A stretch of DNA of 64,000 nucleotides from Chitinophaga pinensis (GTDB taxonomy: Bacteria; Bacteroidota; Bacteroidia; Chitinophagales; Chitinophagaceae), in the NCBI RefSeq assembly GCF_007896845.1, contig NZ_VOHS01000006.1:124001-188000 (forward strand), written 5' to 3'. The position numbers and the translations under genes were made by a program. This document shows positions 25,518-33,932 of this stretch, in pieces. The notes beneath the pieces were generated by a model. The model made no database searches and was not told the DNA's origin. It saw only the letters and a list, made by a program, of their open reading frames with translations. Within the stretch, counting starts at the first letter, position 1. Every line of letters begins with the position of its first letter.

Positions 25518-25586
25518 TAAAATGCACGAATAAAATAACTGCAAATAAAAAGGGTCCCGGCTCCACCGGGGCCCTTTTTCATTTTA
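25501..25586 (+). promoter_or_regulatory. Aromatic attenuator 2 (antiterminator and terminator)
   Basis: The terminator stem is AAAAAGGGTCCCGG (25547-25560) with CCGGGGCCCTTTTT (25566-25579), loop CTCCA. The mimic CCGGGACTCTTTT at 25501-25513, inside the last codons of leader 2, pairs with AAAAGGGTCCCGG (25548-25560) over 13 bp with one wobble. That is nearly as stable as the terminator itself. The two structures exclude each other. The logic is the same as in attenuator 1. A separate small hairpin, GTAGTTGC/GCAACTAC (25591-25610), lies between it and the pheA start; its role is unknown. Confidence 0.88.
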
Positions 25587-25633
25587 TACGGTAGTTGCTA
25601 CAGCAACTACAAATTCAAACCAAACATTAAAAA

Positions 25634-26458
25634 ATGCGTATCGCGATCCAGGGTTTTGAAGGATGTTTTCATCAGATAGCAGCAGAGGCTTATTATGGTA
25701 AGGGAATAGAGATAGAATGTTGCGCATCCTTTCCGGAACTCGTTAAGAAAGTAAGTAAACAGAAAGATGCAGACGCTGGCGTGATGGCCATCGAAAACTC
25801 CATCGCCGGCAGCATTCTGCCTAACTATTCGCTGTTAAAAAACTCAGGTCTGCACGTAATCGGAGAGGTTTACCTGCATATCAGACAACACCTGATGGTA
25901 TTGCCGGGTCAAACCTTGGAGGATATACGCGAAGTACACTCACATCATATGGCGCTGCTCCAGTGTACAGAGTTTCTGGAAAAGCATCCGCATATGAAAC
26001 TGGTGGAAACAGAAGATACCGCGCTGAGTGCCAAACACGTTGCGCAGAAGAAACTGAAAAGTACGGCAGCAATAGCTGGTAAACTGGCTGCTGATATATA
26101 TGGTCTGGAGATCATCGCACCAAATATCCATACCATCAAGAACAACTATACCCGCTTCCTGGTTATTTCTCCCAACGGAGTTACACCAGCGCCGGACGCC
26201 AATAAAGCCTCCGTTTACTTCCAGACCTCTCACGAGCGCGGAAGTCTGGCAAAAGTGCTGACACAGGTCGCACAGGCAGGGATCAACCTGAGTAAAATAC
26301 AGTCGTTCCCTATGCCTGCAAAAGAATGGAACTATTACTTCCATGCGGATTTCGAATTTGAAAATCTGAGCCACTTTGAAAAGAGTATCAGTAAAATTCA
26401 GCCGCTTACAGAAGATCTTAAGGTATTAGGGATCTATCAGAAAGGAAACACTCATTAA
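25634..26458 (+). CDS. pheA: Prephenate dehydratase
   Basis: Converts prephenate to phenylpyruvate in phenylalanine synthesis. The catalytic domain (1-180) has IENSIAGSI (53-61) and the active-site TRF triad at 173-175 (NNYTRFLVIS). A C-terminal ACT domain (about 190-272) would bind Phe. The usual ESRP motif of the ACT domain is here QSFP (GINLSKIQSFP), a change that could alter feedback inhibition. Monofunctional, with no chorismate mutase domain; that activity is on the fused protein three genes downstream. First structural gene after the twin attenuators. Confidence 0.94.
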   Translation: MRIAIQGFEGCFHQIAAEAYYGKGIEIECCASFPELVKKVSKQKDADAGVMAIENSIAGSILPNYSLLKNSGLHVIGEVYLHIRQHLMVLPGQTLEDIREVHSHHMALLQCTEFLEKHPHMKLVETEDTALSAKHVAQKKLKSTAAIAGKLAADIYGLEIIAPNIHTIKNNYTRFLVISPNGVTPAPDANKASVYFQTSHERGSLAKVLTQVAQAGINLSKIQSFPMPAKEWNYYFHADFEFENLSHFEKSISKIQPLTEDLKVLGIYQKGNTH

Positions 26459-26491
26459 TCACATACATCAGGACGCGGAAAACAAAGCATT

Positions 26492-27658
26492 ATGAACTTA
26501 CAGGTAGCAAAAAGGCTGCAGCAGACGGAAGAATATTACTTCTCCAAAAAGCTCAGGGAAATAGACGAGATGAATAAAGCAGGCGCTAAGGTGATCAACC
26601 TTGGTATTGGTAGTCCGGATCTGCCGCCTCATCCTTCCGTTATTTCCACACTGCATGAATATGCACAAAAGCCTGACACCCACGCATACCAGGGCTATAA
26701 AGGTATCCCGGCACTTCGTAAAGCGATGGCCGACTGGTACCAACGCTTCTATGGCGTTTCGCTGGATCCTGAAAAGGAAGTGCTGCCGCTGATCGGGTCT
26801 AAAGAAGGTATCATGCATATCTGCATGACCTACCTGCAGGAAGGAGATGAGGCCCTTGTACCTAATCCCGGCTACCCGACCTATCGTTCTGCTGTAAACC
26901 TGAGCGGTGCAACCGTAGTAGACTACGATCTGGAAGAAAAGAACGGATGGCTGCCTGATCTGGATGCACTGGCTAAAAGAGACCTGAGTAAAGTGAAACT
27001 GATGTGGGTGAACTATCCGCATATGCCAACAGGCGCCCGCTTTAATGAGGAGTTTGCACATAAACTGATCGCATTCGCGCAACAGCATAATATCTTAATT
27101 TGTCATGATAATCCTTATAGCTTTATCCTGAACAAACAACCACAGAGTCTGCTGCAGACGCCGGGGGCAAGAGAGGTAGTACTCGAACTGAACTCCCTCA
27201 GTAAATCATCCAATATGGCCGGCTGGCGCGTAGGTATGCTGGTAGGCAAGCAGGAATGGATCAATGAAGTACTGCGTTTCAAGAGCAATATGGACTCCGG
27301 TATGTTCCAGCCGCTGCAGATGGCCGCTGTGAAAGCACTGGAGCTAGGTCCGGAATGGTACGCAGAACTGAACGGTATCTATGAAGGCCGCCGCAGGAAA
27401 GTGTTTGAACTGCTGGAACTGTTGAACTGCACTTTCGATAAAAATCAGGTAGGACTGTTCGTATGGGCAAAGATTCCTGCTGAGGCAAAAGACGGATTCG
27501 CATTGACAGATGCCATCCTCCAACAAGCACAGGTTTTTATCACACCAGGCGGTATCTTCGGTAGCAATGGCAACGGTTATATCAGGGTAAGTCTCTGTAA
27601 GGATGAGAAAGTATTCGATGAAGTGCTGGATAGGATAAAAACAAAATTTAAGCAGTAA
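26492..27658 (+). CDS. Class I/II aminotransferase, probably aromatic/prephenate-type
   Basis: A PLP enzyme of fold type I. The PLP lysine is K238 in ELNSLSKSSNMAGWRVGM, and VINLGIGSPDLPPHPSV (about 34-50) is the N-terminal substrate-binding segment. In YPHMPTGA the usual N-P-x-N-P-T-G motif is degenerate (NYPHMPTG). The length of 388 residues is standard. It sits between pheA and tyrA with gaps of 33 and 5 bases, so it most likely transaminates phenylpyruvate and 4-hydroxyphenylpyruvate. LL-diaminopimelate or alanine aminotransferases are sequence relatives, so the role relies on context. Confidence 0.88.
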   Translation: MNLQVAKRLQQTEEYYFSKKLREIDEMNKAGAKVINLGIGSPDLPPHPSVISTLHEYAQKPDTHAYQGYKGIPALRKAMADWYQRFYGVSLDPEKEVLPLIGSKEGIMHICMTYLQEGDEALVPNPGYPTYRSAVNLSGATVVDYDLEEKNGWLPDLDALAKRDLSKVKLMWVNYPHMPTGARFNEEFAHKLIAFAQQHNILICHDNPYSFILNKQPQSLLQTPGAREVVLELNSLSKSSNMAGWRVGMLVGKQEWINEVLRFKSNMDSGMFQPLQMAAVKALELGPEWYAELNGIYEGRRRKVFELLELLNCTFDKNQVGLFVWAKIPAEAKDGFALTDAILQQAQVFITPGGIFGSNGNGYIRVSLCKDEKVFDEVLDRIKTKFKQ

Positions 27659-27663
27659 CAGTC

Positions 27664-28506
27664 ATGATCGCAACTATAGTAGGAACAGGATTAATCGGAG
27701 GTTCACTGGCTATCACCCTTAAAGAAAAGGGTGTGGCTAACTGGATCATAGGGGTAGACCAGAGCGAAGCTAACCTGATAAAAGCACAGGAGCTGAAGAT
27801 CATTGACGAAGGCGCATCCCTGAAAGATGCTATGCAGCGTTCAAAGCTGATCATACTGGCCATACCGGTTGATGCACTGCTGCAGATATTGCCAACTGTA
27901 ATGGATAACGCAGGACCTGAACATGTCATCATGGATGTAGGTTCTACAAAAGAAAAGATACTGCAACTCGTTGCCGGTCATCCCAACAGAGGACGCTTCG
28001 TAGCGGCTCACCCGATGGCCGGCACGGAGTATTCAGGGCCTGAAGCTGCTATTAAAAACCTCTTCACGCAAAAGACGATGGTACTTTGTGATGTGAAGAA
28101 CAGCGATGAAGATGCGCTCGAAGTAATAGAAAACCTGGTAGATAAACTGCAGATGCGCCTTGTATACATGAACGGTGTAGAGCATGATCTGCACACAGCA
28201 TATGTATCACACATCTCTCACATTACCTCTTTTGCACTGGCACTGACAGTACTGGAGAAAGAGAAGGAACAGGGCCGCATCTTCGAACTGGCAAGTGGTG
28301 GTTTTGAATCTACTGTAAGGCTGGCAAAAAGCTCCCCTGATATGTGGGTACCGATTTTTAAGCATAACCGCAATAATGTGCTGGACGTACTGGATGAACA
28401 TATTAATCAGTTACAGCAAATGAAGCAGCTGCTGGAAAATGAAGATTACGAAACATTTTACAAACTGATCCAGAAATCAAATAAGATCAGGAAAATACTG
28501 AAATAG
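27664..28506 (+). CDS. tyrA: Prephenate dehydrogenase
   Basis: Oxidatively decarboxylates prephenate to 4-hydroxyphenylpyruvate for tyrosine synthesis. An N-terminal NAD(P) fold (ATIVGTGLIGGSLAITLKEKG, split across residues 3-23) is followed by the helical dimer domain with AAHPMAGTEYSGP (about 114-126), which carries the family's catalytic His region. The length of 280 residues indicates a monofunctional enzyme without chorismate mutase or ACT domain. It starts five bases after the aminotransferase stop. Confidence 0.93.
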   Translation: MIATIVGTGLIGGSLAITLKEKGVANWIIGVDQSEANLIKAQELKIIDEGASLKDAMQRSKLIILAIPVDALLQILPTVMDNAGPEHVIMDVGSTKEKILQLVAGHPNRGRFVAAHPMAGTEYSGPEAAIKNLFTQKTMVLCDVKNSDEDALEVIENLVDKLQMRLVYMNGVEHDLHTAYVSHISHITSFALALTVLEKEKEQGRIFELASGGFESTVRLAKSSPDMWVPIFKHNRNNVLDVLDEHINQLQQMKQLLENEDYETFYKLIQKSNKIRKILK

Positions 28507-28549
28507 CCGATAGTCGGATTATAACAAGAAAACAAACAATCACAGGATT

Positions 28550-29680
28550 ATGGACGACTATCGTCTATGGTCTGCAAAGCGTCAAACGATGGAACAGATT
28601 CTCGCAAAAACAAAATTCTCCGATCCGACTTCAGATAAGAAGCCGTTGATCATTTCCGGTCCATGCAGTGCAGAAACCGAAGAACAGGTACTTGATACAG
28701 CCCTGAGACTGGCTAAAACCGGTAAAGTAGACGTATTGCGTGCCGGTATCTGGAAACCACGTACCCGTCCGGGATCTTTCGAAGGTATCGGTGTTACCGG
28801 TTTACCATGGTTACAGAAAGCAAAAGAACTGACTGGTCTTCCACTGGCAGTAGAAGTAGCTACCGCTAAACAGGTAGAAGAAGCACTGGCACATAACGTT
28901 GATATCCTGTGGATCGGCGCCCGTACCACTGTAAACCCATTCTCTGTACAGGAAGTTGCTGACGCACTGAAAGGTGTGGATACAACTGTATTGATCAAAA
29001 ACCCGATCAACCCTGACCTCGAACTGTGGATCGGTGCTGTAGAGCGTGTACGTAACTCCGGCATCAACGAGATCGGTCTGATTCACCGCGGTTTCTCCAG
29101 CTACGGTAATACTGAATACCGTAATGCCCCAATGTGGCACCTGCCAATTGAAATGAAACGTCGTATGCCTGAACTGCCAATCATCTGTGACCCAAGCCAC
29201 ATCGGTGGTCGTCGCGATATTCTGCAGGAAATTGCACAGGAAGCGGTTGACCTGGATTATGATGGTCTGATGCTGGAATCTCACATCGATCCTGACAAAG
29301 CATGGAGCGATGCTAAACAGCAGGTTACTCCGGAAAGACTGGCAGAAATTTTGGAAGGTATCACATGGCGCCATGAGCATACCAACAAGAAAGAATTCAA
29401 CTCTGCACTGGATAAACTCCGTGGTCAGATCAACCAGATCGACGACGAAATACTGCTGCTGCTCGGCAACCGTATGAAAGTGGCTGAAAAGATCGGTCTG
29501 TACAAGAAAGAGAACAACGTGACCATCCTGCAGACAAACCGTTGGAATGAAATTCTGGAGCGCGGTATTGCCAAAGGTGAGAAACTGGGTCTGACAAAAG
29601 ATTTCATCCTGAAATACTTTGATGCAGTACATCTGGAATCCATCAACAGGCAGAACAGAGTGATGAACGAAGACAAATAG
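28550..29680 (+). CDS. Bifunctional DAHP synthase / chorismate mutase
   Basis: Two enzymes in one chain: 3-deoxy-D-arabino-heptulosonate 7-phosphate synthase (about 1-275), the entry step of the shikimate pathway, and chorismate mutase type II (about 285-376), the branch step to Phe and Tyr. The first has IISGPCSAETEEQVL, RAGIWKPRTRPGSFEG and CDPSHIGGRRD, with metal- and PEP-binding residues. The second has LDKLRGQINQIDDEILLLLGNRMKVAEKIG. This order, synthase first and mutase last, is typical of Bacteroidota; in Bacillus the mutase comes first. The mutase part may give allosteric control by prephenate. Confidence 0.93.
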   Translation: MDDYRLWSAKRQTMEQILAKTKFSDPTSDKKPLIISGPCSAETEEQVLDTALRLAKTGKVDVLRAGIWKPRTRPGSFEGIGVTGLPWLQKAKELTGLPLAVEVATAKQVEEALAHNVDILWIGARTTVNPFSVQEVADALKGVDTTVLIKNPINPDLELWIGAVERVRNSGINEIGLIHRGFSSYGNTEYRNAPMWHLPIEMKRRMPELPIICDPSHIGGRRDILQEIAQEAVDLDYDGLMLESHIDPDKAWSDAKQQVTPERLAEILEGITWRHEHTNKKEFNSALDKLRGQINQIDDEILLLLGNRMKVAEKIGLYKKENNVTILQTNRWNEILERGIAKGEKLGLTKDFILKYFDAVHLESINRQNRVMNEDK

Positions 29681-29694
29681 ACACAACACAAAAT

Positions 29695-30720
29695 ATGAGA
29701 ACGTTATCTTACCAGTTCCAGCATAGTAATACGAAATATTATCTGGGAGACAGCCTGCTACAGCTGGGCAATTATGCAGATCCTTCCCGTACCGTACTGG
29801 TATTGGATGAAAATGTGGACGAACACCACGGACATAAACTGCCAGGCTGGAAAAAGCTGGTGATCCCGGATGGAGAGGAACATAAAAGCGGAGAAGTCCT
29901 CGATCAGATCATCAACGGTCTGATTGAACTGGAGGCCGACCGTAAGACCATGCTGATCGGCATTGGCGGCGGTATGACCACCGATCTGACAGGATATGCA
30001 GCCAGCATTTACATGCGGGGTATGCCTGTTGGTTTTGTTCCTACTACTTTGCTGGCACAGGTGGATGCGTCCATTGGTGGCAAGAACGGTATCAACCATG
30101 GTAAACATAAGAACATGCTGGGTACAATCCGTCAGCCTGAGTTCATTCTGTTTGACTACTCACTGCCGCTGACAATGCCGGCAGAAGAATGGCACAACGG
30201 CTTCGCGGAGATCATCAAGTATGCCTGCATCCTCGATGCCAGCCTGTTCACCTACCTCGAAGAAAACCGCGATAAAGCCATGCAGCGCGATGTGGCTGTT
30301 CTGGAATATCTGGTAGAACGTTCTGTAGAACTGAAAACCAAAGTAGTACTGGAAGACGAATTTGAAACCGGCTCCCGCCGCTGGCTGAACTTCGGTCATA
30401 CATTGGGACATGCGGTAGAAAAGATCGAAAACATTGCGCATGGGAAGGCTGTTGCTATTGGTATGGTAGCAGCATCCAAGATCTCAGAAAAATTGAAAGG
30501 ATTACCTGTTGAACAAACCAACAGGTTGATCCGTCTCATTAACGATTACCAGTTGCCGGTGACGCTTACCTCCAACAAAGAAGAAGTGTTCAACATCTTC
30601 AAGCTGGATAAAAAGCGCGAGAAAGATGCGATTCACTTTGTGTTGCTCGAAGAAATAGGTAAGGCTACTACACAACCTGTACCTATTGCAGAACTGAAGC
30701 AATTGCTGGATGAACTTTAA
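29695..30720 (+). CDS. aroB: 3-Dehydroquinate synthase
   Basis: Cyclises DAHP to 3-dehydroquinate with bound NAD+ and a divalent metal, the second shikimate step. GIGGGMTTDLTGYAASIYMRG (about 82-102, NAD-binding) and the QVDASIGGKNGINHG segment are conserved. The expected metal ligands are in EIIKYA and in FGHTLGHAVEK. The length of 341 residues is slightly shorter than E. coli AroB (362). It begins 14 bases after the DAHP synthase stop and ends 12 bases before aroA. Genes for 3-dehydroquinate dehydratase, shikimate dehydrogenase and shikimate kinase are not in this window. Confidence 0.95.
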   Translation: MRTLSYQFQHSNTKYYLGDSLLQLGNYADPSRTVLVLDENVDEHHGHKLPGWKKLVIPDGEEHKSGEVLDQIINGLIELEADRKTMLIGIGGGMTTDLTGYAASIYMRGMPVGFVPTTLLAQVDASIGGKNGINHGKHKNMLGTIRQPEFILFDYSLPLTMPAEEWHNGFAEIIKYACILDASLFTYLEENRDKAMQRDVAVLEYLVERSVELKTKVVLEDEFETGSRRWLNFGHTLGHAVEKIENIAHGKAVAIGMVAASKISEKLKGLPVEQTNRLIRLINDYQLPVTLTSNKEEVFNIFKLDKKREKDAIHFVLLEEIGKATTQPVPIAELKQLLDEL

Positions 30721-30732
30721 ATCAAACTAATT

Positions 30733-32013
30733 ATGCAAGTAACAATATCGCCCGGCGCTATCAGTGGTACAGTGACCGCCAATCCTTCCAAAAGTGCAAT
30801 GCAACGCGCAGTTGCAGCTGCATTACTGAGCAATGGCACCAGCATTATCCGTAATCCCGGTCTGAGCAATGACTGTCTTGCAGCATTGGACGTTGCGGGA
30901 AAACTGGGTGCTGAGATTAAGCGTAATGAAGATCATATCGAAATAACAAGCAAAGGTGTACAGCCTGTGTCTCCGGAAATCAACTGTGGTGAATCCGGTC
31001 TCGGTATCCGTATGTTCACACCGATTGCTGCACTTTCTGAAAAAGCCATTACGATCAACGGTCATGGCAGCCTGACGGTTCGCCCGATGGACTTCTTCGA
31101 AGAAGTACTGCCTCAGCTGGATGTTAAATGCGCTACGCGTGAAGGCAGGCTGCCGCTGAACATTCAGGGGCCTTTGCAACCAAAAAATATTACAATTGAC
31201 GGTTCACTCAGTTCTCAGTTCCTGACCGGTTTGCTGATGGCATACGGTGCTGCTGCGGAAGACGTAACCATCACTGTAAAAGATCTGAAAAGTAAACCTT
31301 ACATCGCACTTACCCTGCAACTGATGCAGCAGTTTGGTGTACAGGTAACAGAGGAGCAATATGAAAAATTCCACTTCGGTAAGCGCCAGTCTTATAAGGC
31401 AGGCGAATACACAGTGGAAGGTGACTGGAGCGGTGCTGCTTTCCTGCTGGTAGCTGCAGCTGTAGCTGGTAAAGCGGAAGTGCATCACCTGAATACACAG
31501 TCCGCACAATCTGATAAAGCCATTCTGGAAGCACTGGAAAAAGCAGGCGCTGGTCTGCTGCCGGGTGTATTTACCGTGATTGTGGAAAAACAGAAACTGC
31601 AGGCGTTTGATTTCGATGCAACTGATTGCCCTGATCTGTTCCCTCCGCTGGTAGCACTGGCTGCTAACTGCGAAGGCACAACGAAAATTATCGGTGTGAA
31701 CAGACTGGCACATAAAGAAAGTGATCGCGGTAAAACACTGCAGGAAGAATTTGGTAAAATGGGTATCGTAATTGACCTGCATGGCGATGAAATGCTGGTA
31801 CATGGCGGCACCGGTATCAAAGGCGCGGTTGTAAGCTCCCACAACGATCACCGTATTGCAATGGCTTGCGCAGTAGCAGCGTTGACTGCTGATGCACCTG
31901 TGGTTATCGAAGACGCAGAAGCCATTAACAAATCATACCCTGAATTCTACGATCATCTGGAGAAGCTCGGTGGTATAGTAAAAAAACAGGGTACAGCAAG
32001 CCTGACGCATTAA
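30733..32013 (+). CDS. aroA: EPSP synthase (3-phosphoshikimate 1-carboxyvinyltransferase)
   Basis: Transfers the enolpyruvyl group from PEP to shikimate 3-phosphate. Conserved elements include the N-terminal substrate lysine region NPSKSAMQRAV, GESGLGIRMF (variant of the GNSGT loop), the SLSSQFLTGLLMAYG segment and RLAHKESDRGKTL. The length of 426 residues is normal. The GNSGTA/R loop that governs glyphosate sensitivity is replaced here by GESGLGIR, resembling class II/III variants, so inhibitor response may differ from E. coli. That is inference. Confidence 0.94.
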   Translation: MQVTISPGAISGTVTANPSKSAMQRAVAAALLSNGTSIIRNPGLSNDCLAALDVAGKLGAEIKRNEDHIEITSKGVQPVSPEINCGESGLGIRMFTPIAALSEKAITINGHGSLTVRPMDFFEEVLPQLDVKCATREGRLPLNIQGPLQPKNITIDGSLSSQFLTGLLMAYGAAAEDVTITVKDLKSKPYIALTLQLMQQFGVQVTEEQYEKFHFGKRQSYKAGEYTVEGDWSGAAFLLVAAAVAGKAEVHHLNTQSAQSDKAILEALEKAGAGLLPGVFTVIVEKQKLQAFDFDATDCPDLFPPLVALAANCEGTTKIIGVNRLAHKESDRGKTLQEEFGKMGIVIDLHGDEMLVHGGTGIKGAVVSSHNDHRIAMACAVAALTADAPVVIEDAEAINKSYPEFYDHLEKLGGIVKKQGTASLTH

Positions 32014-32061
32014 TAGTAACGGTAAGGGATATATCCTTACTGTAAAAAATATTCAAACAGC

Positions 32062-33057
32062 ATGAACAGCTTTGGTAGATTATTCCGGGTGAATGTATTT
32101 GGCGAATCGCATGGCGCCAGCGTAGGTGTGAATATAGACGGTATCCCTGCCGGTATTCCGCTTACTCAGGAGGATTTCCTGCCTGATCTGGAAAGACGTA
32201 AAGCCGGTGCGAAAGGTACTACGCCCCGCAAGGAAGAGGACCTGCCTTTTATCAAGTCCGGCGTATTCAATGACCATACTACCGGTGCTCCCATCACAAT
32301 ATTATTCGAGAACAACAATACCCGCAGTACCGATTATGAGAAGCTCCGTGAGTTTCCTCGTCCCGGTCATGCGGACTTTGTAGCAACGCATAAATACGGT
32401 GGTTTTGAAGACTATCGCGGCGGTGGTCACTTCAGTGGCCGTCTTACCCTTAATCTGGTAGCTGCTGGTGTAATAGCCAAGAAAATACTGGGTCCTGGTA
32501 TCTCCGTAAAAGCAACTCTGAAAGAAGTCGCTGGTCTGCCGGATGCAGAACAGGGACTGGAAGCTGCTATTGCAGCAAAAGACTCTGTTGGGGGTATTGT
32601 AGAATGCGTGGTAGAAGGTTTACCAATCGGTTTGGGTGAGCCTTTCTTTGATTCTGTAGAATCAACCATTGCACATGCAGTATTCTCCATTCCTGCCATC
32701 AAGGGTATTGAATTTGGTGCTGGTTTCGCAGCTGCACGTATGAAGGGTGTTGAGCATAACGACGCTATTCTGGATGCCAGTGGTAAAACAGCCACTAATC
32801 ATGCAGGCGGTGTAGTAGGAGGTATTACTAATGGCAATCCGCTCGTATTCCGCGTAGCGGTAAAACCAACTTCCAGCACACCAAAAGAACAGCATACTCT
32901 GAATATCAAAAGCGGTGAAGTGGAAAACTTCAGCGTAAAAGGTCGTCATGATCTGTGTATTGCCCTGAGAGTACCGGTGGTACTGGAGGCAGTAGCAGCA
33001 ATGGCGCTGGCAGATTTCATGCTGCTGGAACAGCGTAGTGCAAGAGTGTTCCGTTAA
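32062..33057 (+). CDS. aroC: Chorismate synthase
   Basis: Produces chorismate from EPSP, with reduced FMN as cofactor; last common step of aromatic synthesis. Signature 1 is FGESHGASVGVNIDGIPAGI (14-33), and RPGHADFVATHKYG and YRGGGHFSGRLTLN carry FMN/substrate residues. The length of 331 residues is a little shorter than the usual 350-360. It is the last gene of the aromatic operon and ends in a strong bidirectional terminator shared with the convergent FKBP gene. Confidence 0.95.
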   Translation: MNSFGRLFRVNVFGESHGASVGVNIDGIPAGIPLTQEDFLPDLERRKAGAKGTTPRKEEDLPFIKSGVFNDHTTGAPITILFENNNTRSTDYEKLREFPRPGHADFVATHKYGGFEDYRGGGHFSGRLTLNLVAAGVIAKKILGPGISVKATLKEVAGLPDAEQGLEAAIAAKDSVGGIVECVVEGLPIGLGEPFFDSVESTIAHAVFSIPAIKGIEFGAGFAAARMKGVEHNDAILDASGKTATNHAGGVVGGITNGNPLVFRVAVKPTSSTPKEQHTLNIKSGEVENFSVKGRHDLCIALRVPVVLEAVAAMALADFMLLEQRSARVFR

Positions 33058-33077
33058 TCTGGAATAAAAATCTGTAT

Positions 33078-33118
33078 AAAAGAAAGCCCCGGTCTATAAC
33101 AGACCGGGGCTTTCTTTT
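33078..33118. terminator. Bidirectional terminator between aroC and FKBP gene
   Basis: AAAAGAAAGCCCCGGTCT (33078-33095) is perfectly complementary to 33101-33118 over 18 bp, with a five-base loop and T-rich ends in both directions. It can end aroC and the convergent FKBP gene. Confidence 0.9.
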
Positions 33119-33139
33119 ATATCATCGTTGCAGATGAAA

Positions 33140-33862
33140 CTATTTTTCAATAGCGATCAGTTCTACTTCGAATACCAGCGCGCTGTTAGGGCCGATTTTT
33201 GGTCCTGCCTGACGCTCACCGTAAGCCAGATCGGAAGGAATGAACAGTTTCCATTTAGAACCTACAGGCATTAACTGTAAAGCTTCTGTCCAACCTTTGA
33301 TCACACCGCTGACAGGGAAGGAGATCGGCTGACCTCTTTCTACAGAACTGTCAAATACAGTACCGTCGATCAGGGTACCGTGGTAGTGTGTTTTTACTTT
33401 GTCATTGATGGTAGGCTTAGGACCTGTACCTTCAGTGATCACCTGATATTGCAGGCCGCTTGGCAGTGCAACTACACCCGGTTTTGTTTTATTTTCTGCC
33501 AGGAACTGTTCGCCGGCTACTTTGTTTTTCTGCATCTTTTCCGCTTTTAACTGTTGTAAATAATCACTTACACTCATATTGCCTTGTTCTTTAGTAATCA
33601 AAGGTGTGCCGTTATTCATGGCATCTTTCAGCGCCTGGGACAGTACTTCGGTTTTAACGCTGTCCAGTCCCTGCATTTTCAGCATACTGCCAAATTCCAG
33701 GCCAATAGCATAACTGATCGTATCCAGTTTGGTCTGTAATAATGGAGCCGGAGCAACCGCTACCGGAACCGCTTCGTCTTTTTTAGACTTCTTTTTCTTT
33801 TGCGCGTAACCCGGAAGGGTAGCCACGCCCAAAACTCCAAGTAATAGGGCTTTTCTGATCAT
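33140..33862 (-). CDS. FKBP-type peptidyl-prolyl cis-trans isomerase, exported
   Basis: A periplasmic folding helper with an N-terminal FKBP_N dimerisation region (about 45-125) and a C-terminal FKBP domain (about 140-240). The FKBP domain shows VKTHYHGTLIDGTVFDSS, the PVSGVIKGWTEALQLMPVGSKW core and PSDLAYGERQAGP...LVFEVELI. I start at the ATG at 33862 (MIRKALLLGVLG), where a signal peptide begins; the longer frame to 33904 starts at GTG and would place 14 residues ahead of that signal. A lysine-rich stretch (KKKKSKKD) follows the cleavage site. FkpA/Mip-like architecture. Confidence 0.92.
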   Translation of the reverse strand: MIRKALLLGVLGVATLPGYAQKKKKSKKDEAVPVAVAPAPLLQTKLDTISYAIGLEFGSMLKMQGLDSVKTEVLSQALKDAMNNGTPLITKEQGNMSVSDYLQQLKAEKMQKNKVAGEQFLAENKTKPGVVALPSGLQYQVITEGTGPKPTINDKVKTHYHGTLIDGTVFDSSVERGQPISFPVSGVIKGWTEALQLMPVGSKWKLFIPSDLAYGERQAGPKIGPNSALVFEVELIAIEK

Positions 33863-33932
33863 ATAATGGTTTATTGAACTGTACAGTAATCCCGGTAGGA
33901 ACACCCTGCCGGAATGCCCTGCAAGTTAGTAA

